Shown here: positions 33,419-42,814 of the stretch, piece by piece | How positions within the stretch are numbered: the first letter of the stretch is position 1 | How the letters are laid out: each line of letters opens with the position of its first letter | NCBI RefSeq assembly: GCF_024273235.1 | Contig: NZ_JANBVH010000002.1 | Location: forward strand, 1 to 64,000 | DNA length: 64,000 nucleotides | DNA from: Sphingomonas faeni | GTDB lineage: Bacteria; Pseudomonadota; Alphaproteobacteria; Sphingomonadales; Sphingomonadaceae | Direction of reading: 5' to 3' | The notes under the pieces: model-generated | What the model was told of the DNA's origin: nothing | Seen by the model: the letters and a program-made list of their open reading frames with translations, nothing else | Database searches by the model: none | Made by a program: the position numbers and the translations under genes

Positions 33419-35873
33419 CCGCCGCCGGGCGAAGTCGGGATCGGCAGGGAGTTCGATGGAACCACATGTTCGCCGTACCGTCCGCTACGAGGATTTCGTC
33501 CAACCGCGTCGCCGTCGCTGGCCCTGGATCCTCGGCGCGATGATCATTCTCGCCCTGGCCGCCGGGCTCGCCGCCTTCTGGTTCGGCGTGGATCACGAAG
33601 CGCATGCGGCGCCGCCCGCTCTGTCGCAGGCCGGCGCGCCGGTCGCGAACGAGGCGTATCAGTGGAAGCATGTCGCGATTGGCGGCGGTGGCATGATCTC
33701 CGGCCTGTCGAGCGATGCGTCGGGCAAGACCTTCGTCGCGCGCACCGACGTGTATGGCGCCTATATCTGGGATGCCGGCGCGAACCGCTGGGCGCAGCTC
33801 GTCACGGCGGCATCGATGCCCGACACCATCCGCACGCAAAACGGCGCCGCCGCCGGGGCCTATGAGATCGTCGTCGCGCCGTCGCGGGCGCAGCGCCTGT
33901 ACATGGCGCTGCAGGGCAGGGTCTATCGCTCCGACGATGCGGGCAGGCATTGGACGCAGCCCAACGCCGGCAATCCCTTCCCGATGGTGTGGGATGCGAA
34001 CAGTGAATATCGCCTGCACGGGCCCTTCATGGCGGTCGATCCGGCCAACCCCGACCTGGTCCTGCTCGGCACGCCGGGCACCGGACTGTGGCGATCGGCC
34101 GATGGCGGGGCGAACTGGGCGCATGTCGGCTCGGTCCCGGTCAGCAAGGACCTGAAGCCCGACGCGGGCGTGCAGGCGCCGGGCACGATGATCTGGTTCG
34201 AGCGGCCGGCAGGGGGCAAGCCTACCGGTCGCCTGTTCGCACTCGCATCGGGCAGCGGCATGTTCGTCTCGACCGATCGCGGCGCGACGTTCAGGCCTTT
34301 GCCTGCGCCCGGCGTCCAGCCGCTGACGCTCCAGCGCGGCACGTTCGATCGCCGCGGCACGTTCTTCGGTGTCGATGATCTTACAAAGTCGATCTGGTCG
34401 TACCGCGACGGGCGCTGGCGCGACCTGACCGCCGATCTCGGCCTGACGGTGCGCGAATATGCCGCGGTCGTCGCCAACCCGCGCGCGGACCAGGTCGTCG
34501 TCGTCGATCGCGGCGGGCAGGGCTATGCCAGCAGCGACGGTGGCGCGACCTGGAACAGCGTGTCGCACAGCGCGAAGGCCGGGGAAGGCGATCCCCCCTG
34601 GCTTCGCGTCGCCAACGCGCCGTTCTTCACCTCCGCGGACATGATGTTCGATCCGGTCGTGCCGAACCGGCTGTGGGTCGCGGCCGGCATGGGCGTGTTC
34701 TATGCCGACGTGCCGCCCGGGACGGGGGCGCTCGACTGGGTCAGCCAGACGCGCGGGATCGAGGAACTGGTCGCCAACGACGTCATCCAGCCGCCGGGTG
34801 GCTCGCCGATCTTCGCAGGCTGGGATTTCGGCATCCACGTGAAGGACGATCTCAACGCGTATTCGACGACGTTCGCACCCGGCGAACGCGCGCTGATGAC
34901 GGTGCCGCAACTCGACTGGACGCCCGCCAGGCCCGGCTTCGTCGTCAGCAACGCGTCCGATGCGCGGATGGGATGCTGTTCGGAGGACGGTAACGCGGTG
35001 ATGGCGGGCACCAGCACCGATGGCGGACGGAAGTGGAGCAAGTTCCCGACGCTGCCGACACCGCCCGGCACCAAGGATGACGACCCCTGGCGGATGTCGT
35101 TCGGGACGATCGCGGTTTCGTCGGGCGATGCGCAGAATATCGTCTGGGCGCCTGCGTTCAATCGGCAGCCCTTCTACACCAAGGATGGCGGGCGCACCTG
35201 GACCGCCGTCCGCCTGCCCGGCGCGACCGGCGATACGCCCGGATCGTTCCAGGCGCAGTGGATGCAGCGCAAGACACTGACCGCGGACAAGGCCGTCCCC
35301 GGCACCTTCTATCTCTACCATAGCGGCGGGGGCGCCAACGCGGGACTCCAGGGCTTGTGGCGGACCAGCGAAGGCGGCACGAGCTGGAGCAAGGTTTTCG
35401 AAGGCGAGATCGCGCCGTCCAGCGAACTCGCGGCCAAGCTGCGGTCGGTGCCGGGCCATGCGGGTAATCTGTTCTTCACCTCGGCGTTCGAACACACCAG
35501 CGACACCGGCCTGCGTCGCAGCATCGACGGCGGCAAGACGTGGCAGGTCGTGGCCAATGTCACCCGCGTCGACGACATCGCGTTCGGCAAGGCGGCGAAG
35601 GGCAAGACCTTTCCGACGATCTTCGTCTCCGGGCGCGTGTCGGGCGAATACGGCATCTGGCGGTCGATCGACAACGCCGCGAGCTGGCAGCAGCTGGTGG
35701 ATTTCCCGGTCGGGACGCTGGATCAGGTCAGCGCGATCGGCGCGGATCCCGACGTCTTCGGCCGCGTCTATCTCGGTTATGTGGGCTCGAGCTGGATCTG
35801 GGGCGAACCCGCACCGTGCACGCCGGCCGCGTACCAGCCGCTGGCGGAGAAGCAGTGTTCGAAGGTGCGCTGA
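33411..35873 (+). CDS. Membrane-anchored GH74-like (xyloglucanase-type) beta-propeller protein
   Basis: The protein (820 residues) has an N-terminal anchor (WPWILGAMIILALAAGLAAF) and then two seven-bladed propellers with repeated Asp-box motifs of the SDDAGRHW / SSDGGATW type. The opening WKHVAIGGGGMISGLSS followed by FVARTDVYGAYIWD matches GH74, with the Asp of RTDVYGAY at the expected catalytic base position. GH74 enzymes cut beta-1,4-glucan backbones carrying side chains. At the end of the polysaccharide operon it may trim or edit the polymer in the periplasm. A start at 33456 (AGGGAG five bases upstream) is at least as likely. Confidence 0.8.
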   Translation: MTDRRRAKSGSAGSSMEPHVRRTVRYEDFVQPRRRRWPWILGAMIILALAAGLAAFWFGVDHEAHAAPPALSQAGAPVANEAYQWKHVAIGGGGMISGLSSDASGKTFVARTDVYGAYIWDAGANRWAQLVTAASMPDTIRTQNGAAAGAYEIVVAPSRAQRLYMALQGRVYRSDDAGRHWTQPNAGNPFPMVWDANSEYRLHGPFMAVDPANPDLVLLGTPGTGLWRSADGGANWAHVGSVPVSKDLKPDAGVQAPGTMIWFERPAGGKPTGRLFALASGSGMFVSTDRGATFRPLPAPGVQPLTLQRGTFDRRGTFFGVDDLTKSIWSYRDGRWRDLTADLGLTVREYAAVVANPRADQVVVVDRGGQGYASSDGGATWNSVSHSAKAGEGDPPWLRVANAPFFTSADMMFDPVVPNRLWVAAGMGVFYADVPPGTGALDWVSQTRGIEELVANDVIQPPGGSPIFAGWDFGIHVKDDLNAYSTTFAPGERALMTVPQLDWTPARPGFVVSNASDARMGCCSEDGNAVMAGTSTDGGRKWSKFPTLPTPPGTKDDDPWRMSFGTIAVSSGDAQNIVWAPAFNRQPFYTKDGGRTWTAVRLPGATGDTPGSFQAQWMQRKTLTADKAVPGTFYLYHSGGGANAGLQGLWRTSEGGTSWSKVFEGEIAPSSELAAKLRSVPGHAGNLFFTSAFEHTSDTGLRRSIDGGKTWQVVANVTRVDDIAFGKAAKGKTFPTIFVSGRVSGEYGIWRSIDNAASWQQLVDFPVGTLDQVSAIGADPDVFGRVYLGYVGSSWIWGEPAPCTPAAYQPLAEKQCSKVR

Positions 35874-35889
35874 CACGTAGCTTCGGCCT

Positions 35890-36741
35890 CTATCCGGTTG
35901 CCGGCGCCATCCACAGGGATTCGTGAGGAAATGGCAGGCGAATGTGTGCGGCCCATTTTCTGCCGTCGATCTCGACGGCACCTTTCGTTGCTCGGCGTGC
36001 GAGAAACACCCGCAAGGCCGGTAGCTCTGCGGAAGGAAGGGCGATGCTGTACGAATCGCCGCGCTGCCGCGTGGTCGGGTCGTTCAAATCCGGCCAGCGC
36101 TTCGGCCAGGCGATCGATGGCTCGCGTGCGTTCTCGTACGGCGTCAGCATCACCTCGACCGCTTCGGGCAGCCATGGCCTTGAATTGGACGCGGAGAAGC
36201 CACGGAGCCGATCATAGGCCTTCAGGACCGATGACGGCAGCTTGGACCGGACCGATGCGTTCTCCAGCGAGCCATAGACCGTGATGTAGACGGGCGGCGT
36301 GCTTCCATAGATCAGCAGGGCGTTGTCGGGCTGGTCGCTGGCATTCGCTGCGCGATAGTCTCCGGAAAGCGCCGCCAGTGCAGGATCGCCGAATGTCTGG
36401 ACCAGATCGTCCGTCCGGGCACGGTCCAGTTTGACGGAACGGAAGCCGCTCCTGGTTTGGAAAATCGCCGTTCCGTCGCTGTACAGTGCGAAGGTCGGCG
36501 AGTCGGAACCGATGACCATTCGCCACGGGTTCGATTGCACCATGACGACCAGCGGTGTCGGGCTCGAGGATGCTCGTACCGCGGCGAGCGCCTTGGGGCG
36601 GTCGAAGAAGGCGGTCCCGACTTTGTCCGCCTTTACGAGAACCGTCTTTTCAGCGGGCGGTGCATCTCGACATCCAGCGACGGTAGCCGTGAGTAACCAT
36701 ATCGCGACTGGCACCGTTCGATTGAGAGCGCCGCTAGTCAT
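35890..36741 (-). CDS. Putative lipoprotein of unknown function
   Basis: From ATG 36741 the 283-residue protein starts with a signal ending in the lipobox-like VAGC (MTSGALNRTVPVAIWLLTAT, then VAGCRDAPP), so lipidation at that Cys is predicted. The body is mixed alpha/beta without repeats (RMVIGSDSPTFALYSDGTAI; ALLIYGSTPPVYITVYGSLE). I do not recognise the family. It converges on the GH74-like gene. The frame begins eight codons earlier, but the lipobox distance favours this start. Confidence 0.65.
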   Translation of the reverse strand: MTSGALNRTVPVAIWLLTATVAGCRDAPPAEKTVLVKADKVGTAFFDRPKALAAVRASSSPTPLVVMVQSNPWRMVIGSDSPTFALYSDGTAIFQTRSGFRSVKLDRARTDDLVQTFGDPALAALSGDYRAANASDQPDNALLIYGSTPPVYITVYGSLENASVRSKLPSSVLKAYDRLRGFSASNSRPWLPEAVEVMLTPYENAREPSIAWPKRWPDLNDPTTRQRGDSYSIALPSAELPALRVFLARRATKGAVEIDGRKWAAHIRLPFPHESLWMAPATG

Positions 36742-36816
36742 GAAGCAGGATGGCCCAGCGATCATGATCGGGCAAGTCTCAGGTCCCGACGAGAGGGCGA
36801 CCCGTCGGAAGCGCTG

Positions 36817-36987
36817 CTACGCTGTCGGGGGCCAGATCTTCGTATCCGTCAGCATCGCCGCGATGGTCTCCGGCCAGATCTGCTCCGTCGTCGACAGGAA
36901 ATCGCGTCGATGCCACCAACGATGCGCGTCCGACACCGCCGGCGTTTCGAGCCGAACCAGAGAAGAACGCTCGTCCGCCCTGACCAT
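36817..36987 (-). CDS. Small hypothetical protein, possibly the end of a frameshifted gene
   Basis: An ATG-TAG frame of 56 codons encodes a protein-like sequence rich in Trp and charged residues (ADERSSLVRLETPAV, then SDAHRWWHRRDFLSTTEQIW and ending TKIWPPTA). In the neighbouring frame, upstream and overlapping, an ATG at 37060 gives another protein-like start (ASRLFVVDGDNGLVLFRFEH). A single frame change near 36990 would join them into an 80-residue product. The segment sits between the autokinase gene and the lipoprotein gene on the same strand. No family recognised. Confidence 0.35.
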   Translation of the reverse strand: MVRADERSSLVRLETPAVSDAHRWWHRRDFLSTTEQIWPETIAAMLTDTKIWPPTA

Positions 36988-37091
36988 GTTCGAACCGGAA
37001 CAGGACGAGACCGTTGTCGCCGTCCACGACGAACAGGCGGGATGCGGGGCGACCGGTCATGATACGGTGACCACGACCGGTCTCGTTAGTG

Positions 37092-39212
37092 TCAGGCTTC
37101 CTGGTAATATTCGGAATATTGCTTCGAGTAATAATAATAGGAGCCGACCGCCTGCGAGTTGGTGTCGACCATCGTGAACATCGAGCCGACCAGGTTCGCG
37201 CCGTCCGACTTGAGCCACTGCGTCGCCGACGTCACCGCATGCTTGGGCGTCTTGTTCCACCGGATCACGAGCGTCACCGCATCCGCCAGCGCGGCGAGGA
37301 AGCGGCCGTCCGCCAGACCGACGAGCGGCGGCAGATCGAGGATGATCGTGTCGTAACGCCCCGAAAGCTCCTCGAGGATCTTCGGCATCAGGTCGTTGCC
37401 GAACAGGTTCTCCGACGAGAAATACGGCTTATGGATGATGATCTGGTCGAGACCCTGCAGGCCGCTCGGCTCGATCGCCTCGTCCAGCGTCACATCGCCG
37501 TGCAGCAGTTCGACCAGCCCGACGCCGTCCGCCTTGGTCGGCGTGATCATCCGCAGCTGCGCGCGGCGCACGTCGGCGTCGACGATGATCGTCCGGTCGC
37601 CGTTCATCGCCATCACGCGCGCCAAAGCCAGCGCCGTGGTGGTCTTGCCTTCGCCCGGCAGTGCCGAGGTGACTGCGATGATCTTCGGCCGCTCCTGACC
37701 ACGGACGCCGAGCAGCGACGCACGGGCGTTGCGCAACGCCTCCGCATATTGCGAGGTCGGCTTGTCGATCACGACATCGGCAGGCTGATCCTGCCGGATG
37801 TTGGGGATCGCCGCGATCAGCGGGACGCCTAGTTCGCTCTCGACCTCGTCGATGCTGCGCAGGCCGGTGACCATCATCTCCTGCGTCACGATGACCGCGA
37901 TGCCGACGCCGAACCCTGCTATGAGCGACAGGAGGAACAGCAGAGGGCGGTTGGGCCAGCTCGGCGACTGCGGCGGCTCCGCGTTGTCGATGATCTGCGC
38001 CTGGGCGATCGAATTCTGCGCGGCCTGGCGCGATTCGAGTGCCATCTGCGAGATCTTCTCATACGCATCATGCTTGCTGTCGGCATCGCGTTGCAGGCTG
38101 GCGGCGATGACCGAGGCACGCGCGTTTCCGGCCTGCTTCTGCTCGAGTTGGGTCATCGATTGGCGCAAGCTGGCGGCGCGGGCATCCGCGGCGCCGGCGT
38201 CGGAATTGAGCGACCGTACGACGCGGCCCATTTCCTTGTTCAGTTCGGCGTCGATGCCGGCAACCTGATCGCGGACCTTGATGAAATCGGGATGACGTTC
38301 GCCGTAGCGGCCGCGAACGTCCTCAAGCGTCTGAGACAGGCTTGCGCGCTTGCTGCGCAAATCCTGGATCGTCGCCGATTCACGCACGTCGGAAATCGAG
38401 TCCAGCGCGCCGCGACGGACTTGCTGTTGCGCGGATTGTTCCTTCGAACGAGCCTCTGCTGCAAAAGACTCGGCGGTCGCCAGCTGGAGCGAAAGCGGCG
38501 CGACCTGCTGGTCGACGATCGTCCCCATCTGGTTCGACGCGCCCCGCACGATCCCGGCCTGTGCCTGGTATTGGGCTACTTTCTCGTCGGCGACGCGAAT
38601 TTCCGCCGCGAGCTCGTCCATGCGCTTCTGATACCATTTGGTCTGACGCTCGGCGGTACCGATCTTGTTACCAACCTTGGTATCGAGATAGGCGGTGGCG
38701 AAAGCGTTGGCGATCTTCGCGGCTTTTTCGGGCGACTGCGAATTGAAGCGGATCGCCATGATATACGTCAGCCGATCGCGCGCGACGTCGAGATGGCTGT
38801 TGACCGACCGGGCGACGACGTCGAGCTTGGCGGCCGGTGACAGCGCGGGCTGACCTTCCGGCGTGGGGCCGCCGCCGAACTCCGGATCGTTCAGCAGGTT
38901 GAGCCGCTGGACGACGATCCGCGACAGATCGATCGACCGGATGACCGAGACCTCGGTCTCGATCGCCTCGCTCGCGAGCTGCGCCTGTGCTTCGCTGGCG
39001 GTTCGCGCCAGCGGGTTGCGGCTCGGATCGATCTGGATACGCGTCACGCCCTGATAGACGGGCGTGATCCGGAGCGTCAGGACGATGCCGATTGCCGCGA
39101 TCACCGCGGTGATGCCGAGCAGCACCAGGAACCGCCGACGCACGACATCGCGCACCGAACGGATCACGTCGCTCAATCGGGTTTCGGACTCCGCCGCGTT
39201 CACGACCTTCAT
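37092..39212 (-). CDS. Polysaccharide co-polymerase with tyrosine autokinase (Wzc/GumC-like, first)
   Basis: The 706-residue protein has a Wzz domain (two membrane helices near residues 28-48 and 425-445 with a coiled-coil periplasmic part between) and a C-terminal BY-kinase: Walker A SALPGEGKTTTAL (about 516), Walker A' TIIVDADVRRAQL, Walker B YDTIILDLPPL. The tail carries a cluster of seven Tyr (692-703), the usual autophosphorylation site. It controls chain length and export. It closes the minus-strand block, 64 bases after the barrel gene. Confidence 0.93.
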   Translation of the reverse strand: MKVVNAAESETRLSDVIRSVRDVVRRRFLVLLGITAVIAAIGIVLTLRITPVYQGVTRIQIDPSRNPLARTASEAQAQLASEAIETEVSVIRSIDLSRIVVQRLNLLNDPEFGGGPTPEGQPALSPAAKLDVVARSVNSHLDVARDRLTYIMAIRFNSQSPEKAAKIANAFATAYLDTKVGNKIGTAERQTKWYQKRMDELAAEIRVADEKVAQYQAQAGIVRGASNQMGTIVDQQVAPLSLQLATAESFAAEARSKEQSAQQQVRRGALDSISDVRESATIQDLRSKRASLSQTLEDVRGRYGERHPDFIKVRDQVAGIDAELNKEMGRVVRSLNSDAGAADARAASLRQSMTQLEQKQAGNARASVIAASLQRDADSKHDAYEKISQMALESRQAAQNSIAQAQIIDNAEPPQSPSWPNRPLLFLLSLIAGFGVGIAVIVTQEMMVTGLRSIDEVESELGVPLIAAIPNIRQDQPADVVIDKPTSQYAEALRNARASLLGVRGQERPKIIAVTSALPGEGKTTTALALARVMAMNGDRTIIVDADVRRAQLRMITPTKADGVGLVELLHGDVTLDEAIEPSGLQGLDQIIIHKPYFSSENLFGNDLMPKILEELSGRYDTIILDLPPLVGLADGRFLAALADAVTLVIRWNKTPKHAVTSATQWLKSDGANLVGSMFTMVDTNSQAVGSYYYYSKQYSEYYQEA

Positions 39213-39276
39213 GTCAGGATGTTCCTAAGTATCTGGCGAAGAGGCCATTGTTCTTTGAGCGAAACATGCTTCGTCC

Positions 39277-40740
39277 TTATCGTCTGATACGGATTGAGAA
39301 ACGCGCACGCAACTCGTCAAACGGATTGCCAAGCCCGGCTCCGCTCGGTTTGTTCGAGCCGTATCCGATATTCGCATCCAGCCCCAGCCATCGCGTGACC
39401 TGGTATCGACTGCCGACTTCGGCGCGATAGACGTTGGTCGAGGTAGATCGCTCGGGATATTCGCGCTTGCTGACTTCGCCGCCGATCGTGACGATCATGT
39501 TGTAGAGGAGTTCATGATCGACCGTCACGCGGATGCGATTGTCCCACGAACTGCCGACGTTGGTAAGATCGACGTCGATCAATCGACGTTGAACGAGAAC
39601 CCCGACACTCGTTAGTTCGCTCGGAAACCAGTCCGCGCGGGCTTCGACGGACATGCCGCTCGTGTTGCGGTATGTCCCGCTCGCGTCGAAACTGCGGTAG
39701 CTATAGCCGATGCCGACGGTCCCGCGCGCAACCCCTGCGATGTCGAAATTGGATCCGAACACGGCGCGATAGCCGTTGGAGTCGCGGTTCGGCAGGTCGA
39801 ACGCCCGCGCCGTCCGATAGTTGTTTCGGTCAGCCTCGAGCCGCGCGTAAAGTGACAGGCTCGGCGTGAAGCCCAGTTCATACGTGCCCGTGCCGGCGTA
39901 GGTGACGCGGTCGCGATAGCCTTGGTCGCGAACGACGCCGTCGGCGAACTGTACCGAGCTGAAATCGTACGATGTCCGGTCCACGGTGCCGATCAGCCGC
40001 GATCGTCCGGTGTCATAGATCGTGCGCGTACCGAGGAACGTCCGCAGGTACCGGGACGGTACCGTTAGATTCGCCACGACATCCGCGGAAAACGGCGATT
40101 CGTACGTGCGGTCGGCCTGCGCATCGAGCCTGACGGTGAAGTCGCGGGTCACGTCGACGCGCCCGCTGCCCTGTACGTTCCACGCATCCTGATCGCGCAG
40201 CGTCTGTTTGGCGAAGCGGCGGATATCGGCAGCTCCGGTCAGGCGCAGCTGATGCACGGACCAGTCGGACGCGACGTTCACATAGGGTTCGAACGATGAA
40301 TAGACGTCGGACTTCTTGTTCGAATTGTCGTTGAACACGTTGTCGCTATAGCCGATCGAGCTCGTCAGCTGCGGATTGACGATGAAGCTACCGAGGCGAA
40401 CGCCGAGCGCGTCATATTCGGGGTGGGGGCGCTCGGTCACGCTGATGTTGTGGCCCCGATCATATTCGTCGCTGCTGGTCGTTGCGGAGGGCAGCAACAA
40501 ACTGCTCGTCTGCGCCATCGCCACGCATGGCGCGACCATCCCGGGTACGGCGAGCAGTGCGCCGCCAAACCACGACGTCGCCGCCGTGCGTTTTGCCGAT
40601 ACGCACTTCGCCAAGACGCGCTTCGACGCAGCCCGCGTCAGTGTGATGTTCGATGCCCCCATCATGTCGTCCGCGTTCCAGGTCCGTGCTGCCGAGAGCG
40701 ATCGATGGCGTTTCGACTTGCTTGCCCGGATCGGGCTCAC
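39277..40740 (-). CDS. Outer-membrane beta-barrel protein of the polysaccharide export locus
   Basis: A 487-residue protein with a predicted signal (FGGALLAVPGMVAPCVAMAQ, around residues 58-78) and then regular amphipathic beta-strands (LRLTGAADIRRFAKQTLRD, SRLIGTVDRTSYDFSSVQF) ending in a C-terminal strand. The pattern fits the barrel proteins that accompany OPX exporters in sphingomonads. GTG at 40740 lies two bases after the OPX stop, but the signal is far from it, so ATG 40668 or 40665 (MMGASN) is the likelier start. A role in passing or assembling the polymer is inferred from position. Confidence 0.78.
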   Translation of the reverse strand: MSPIRASKSKRHRSLSAARTWNADDMMGASNITLTRAASKRVLAKCVSAKRTAATSWFGGALLAVPGMVAPCVAMAQTSSLLLPSATTSSDEYDRGHNISVTERPHPEYDALGVRLGSFIVNPQLTSSIGYSDNVFNDNSNKKSDVYSSFEPYVNVASDWSVHQLRLTGAADIRRFAKQTLRDQDAWNVQGSGRVDVTRDFTVRLDAQADRTYESPFSADVVANLTVPSRYLRTFLGTRTIYDTGRSRLIGTVDRTSYDFSSVQFADGVVRDQGYRDRVTYAGTGTYELGFTPSLSLYARLEADRNNYRTARAFDLPNRDSNGYRAVFGSNFDIAGVARGTVGIGYSYRSFDASGTYRNTSGMSVEARADWFPSELTSVGVLVQRRLIDVDLTNVGSSWDNRIRVTVDHELLYNMIVTIGGEVSKREYPERSTSTNVYRAEVGSRYQVTRWLGLDANIGYGSNKPSGAGLGNPFDELRARFSIRIRR

Positions 40741-40742
40741 GA

Positions 40743-41330
40743 TCAGAAGAATCGTTCGGTCAGACGAATAGTGTCGCCCGGATAGATACGGAGATTGGGC
40801 GTCAGGACGTATTCCTGTTCGTATTGATCGCCGAACCGCCGGATCCGCACGGTCGCTTTGCGCGCACGGGGGGTATAGCCCTGCGCCGTCGCGATTGCGT
40901 TCAGCGCGGTCAGCCCGCTCAGATACGGATACTGCCCAGGCGAGCGAACTTCGCCGAGGATGAAGAAGGGGCGATAGGTCGCCACTTCCATGTTGACGCG
41001 CGGATCGCGCAGATAGCCGTCGGAAAGGCGTGCCTGGACTTCCTGGGTCACGCGCTCGATCGGCTTGCCGGCGACCTGGACGTTGCCGATCAACGGCAGC
41101 GAGATCTCGCCATCGCTGCTGACCGAGAAGTCGCCGCTCAACTGGGGTTCGTTGTAGACAATGACGCGAATCTTGTCGCCGGCACCCAGCTTGTAAATAT
41201 CTTCGCTTGCCGCACCTTCAGCATAGCGTTCGCCACTCGAGATGGGGGGCGGTCCAGATTTCGAACAGCCGGCGAGCACGATGGCGGCTAGCAAGACAAA
41301 AGCCGCTCTTTTCTTCACGCAAACCCCCAT
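40743..41330 (-). CDS. Polysaccharide export lipoprotein (OPX, Wza/GumB-like, first)
   Basis: The 195-residue protein has a lipoprotein signal with lipobox LAGC (Cys22), then the poly-export domain YKLGAGDKIRVIVYNEPQLS and a SLBB domain (FFILGEVRSPGQYPYLSGLT). It is the outer-membrane/periplasmic exit piece that works with the Wzc-like protein. GumB-size OPX proteins lack the C-terminal helix of E. coli Wza, so a partner barrel is expected, and the next gene encodes one. Confidence 0.92.
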   Translation of the reverse strand: MGVCVKKRAAFVLLAAIVLAGCSKSGPPPISSGERYAEGAASEDIYKLGAGDKIRVIVYNEPQLSGDFSVSSDGEISLPLIGNVQVAGKPIERVTQEVQARLSDGYLRDPRVNMEVATYRPFFILGEVRSPGQYPYLSGLTALNAIATAQGYTPRARKATVRIRRFGDQYEQEYVLTPNLRIYPGDTIRLTERFF

Positions 41331-41418
41331 TTACACAGTCGGCGCTTGGCTAACACGCCGCTAATAAAGCATCAAGGATATTTGTTGCATCGCGGTATCA
41401 AGGCGACACTGACCGAGA

Positions 41419-41961
41419 TCAGGCGGCGTCTGCGCGTTTTCCGGACAGGAGATGCCGGATGCGCCTGATTGCCGGCGGTTTTTCCGGTCGGTGCACGAAT
41501 GTGGCCAGTTGATCGATGAAGGACGTGGGCGCCTTCGCGTTCAACGTCGGATAAGCCGTGAGTTCATCGACACGGTCGAGCAGCTGCAACAGCTCGACTT
41601 CGGTATCGGCGGCGTAGATGCCGGGGCGATTGCCGAACTGTCGAAGCGTCGCGAACTGATGGCCGTTGCGATGTTCGCCGAGCTGATGGTTTCGCGGCAT
41701 GACGATGATCGGCTTGCCGAATTCCATCGCGGTTATGATCGATCCCATGCCCGCATGGCATATCATCACCGCACACCGTTTCTGAAGATCCCGGAACGAA
41801 TCATAGGGAATGTGCGAAAAACTCTTCATCGTGACCGGGCGATAGTGCGTCGGGCCGATCTGCGCGATCACGTCACCGCGTCGGTGGTCCGTCGCCCATT
41901 GGTCGACTGTGCGAATCAGGCGGTCGAATGGCAATTGCGTGCCGACGGACACCAGGATCAC
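41419..41961 (-). CDS. pssE: PssE/Alg13-like catalytic subunit of a glycosyltransferase
   Basis: From GTG 41961 the 180-residue protein begins VILVSVGTQLPFDRLIRTVD, the signature start of PssE/Alg13, and has the nucleotide-sugar site AVMICHAGMGSIITAMEFGK and PIIVMPRNHQLGEHRNGHQF. With PssD it forms a two-part GT1/GT28-type transferase, a glucuronosyltransferase in rhizobial and sphingan systems. The GTG overlaps the pssD stop (GTGA), which fixes the start although the frame is open upstream. Confidence 0.85.
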   Translation of the reverse strand: MILVSVGTQLPFDRLIRTVDQWATDHRRGDVIAQIGPTHYRPVTMKSFSHIPYDSFRDLQKRCAVMICHAGMGSIITAMEFGKPIIVMPRNHQLGEHRNGHQFATLRQFGNRPGIYAADTEVELLQLLDRVDELTAYPTLNAKAPTSFIDQLATFVHRPEKPPAIRRIRHLLSGKRADAA

Positions 41962-42404
41962 AAGATTTGTCCAAGATACCGCAGCGACCGATTCTTCTCG
42001 GCGAGGTGCTGCCACTGCGTGATCCGCAGGTCGGCGATCGGACGCACCAGTCGTCCGGACAGCGATAGGACTTCGCTGTTGGCGATACTGTCGATCCAAA
42101 TCGTGCGTGCACCGAACATCTTGCCCACCAGCAGGGCCATCGCCCCCGGCGCTGCGCCCGTCGAGACGACCAGATGTGGATCGAACGCACGAAATATCCG
42201 GAACAGACCGGCGAGCGTGGGGGCCATGGTCCACGCCGAGTCCCGTGCGGTGTCGGGTATCTCCAGCACCTCTCGATCGCCGAGCGGTGGGGTCATCCCC
42301 TTCGACGTGCTGACGAATTGGCAGTCCGCGCCGACGAATGCCGCTTTAAGGCGGTGAAGTTCTATCCAATGCCCTCCGGCCGAGGCGACGAGCAGGATGC
42401 GCAT
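41958..42404 (-). CDS. pssD: PssD/Alg14-like membrane subunit of a glycosyltransferase
   Basis: The 148-residue protein starts MRILLVASAGGHWIELHRLK and has the Alg14 motif DPHLVVSTGAAPGAMALLVG and TIWIDSIANSEVLSLSGRLV. It anchors PssE at the membrane and completes the acceptor side. The open frame extends 109 codons further upstream but without similarity; the ATG at 42404 is the conserved start. Confidence 0.87.
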   Translation of the reverse strand: MRILLVASAGGHWIELHRLKAAFVGADCQFVSTSKGMTPPLGDREVLEIPDTARDSAWTMAPTLAGLFRIFRAFDPHLVVSTGAAPGAMALLVGKMFGARTIWIDSIANSEVLSLSGRLVRPIADLRITQWQHLAEKNRSLRYLGQIL

Positions 42405-42814
42405 CGGCGTGCCGCTAGCCCCAATCGACTTGCGGCGCAAATCGTCGGACGGGTCGCGGCATGGATCGCCGGTGTTTGCGGTGTGTTGTTCGACATGCCG
42501 AACGCCGTCGCGTCTGCCCGGTTTCCTGAAGAACCGCTCGGGCGCGGCACGGGCCGACGCGGATCTAACCTCAGCCACTACGTCGCGTCCCCTTTTGAGC
42601 CAACAACTAGGTCGGAACCGTCCTCGATCGCGCGCATACTGCCCGAAATCGATCGATTTCCATACCCGATCAGACCATCCAGCCTCCGATATTCCACCGG
42701 CGCGGTCTTGTACAATCCCGAAATCTATCAATTGATTGCACGAACCCGTTCACGCTAGATCGTCGTGCTTTCCCCCCACGACATCACGGGGAACGCTATA
42801 CTGGAGATATTGCG
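42405..42814. other. Divergent control region between pssD and the phosphatase gene
   Basis: This 410-base gap has lower GC at its right end. On the plus strand TTGATT, 18 bases, then TAGATC (about 42733-42762) is a possible promoter for the phosphatase gene, and GGAGA near 42803 is its ribosome-binding site. I found no clear minus-strand promoter, repeat or small gene; frames open here lack protein-like composition. Confidence 0.3.

Noticed and set aside
33384..35981. Minus-strand open frame of 865 codons opposite the GH74-like gene
   Set aside because: It has the same antisense composition bias, and the plus-strand product has clear Asp-box repeats and an anchor.
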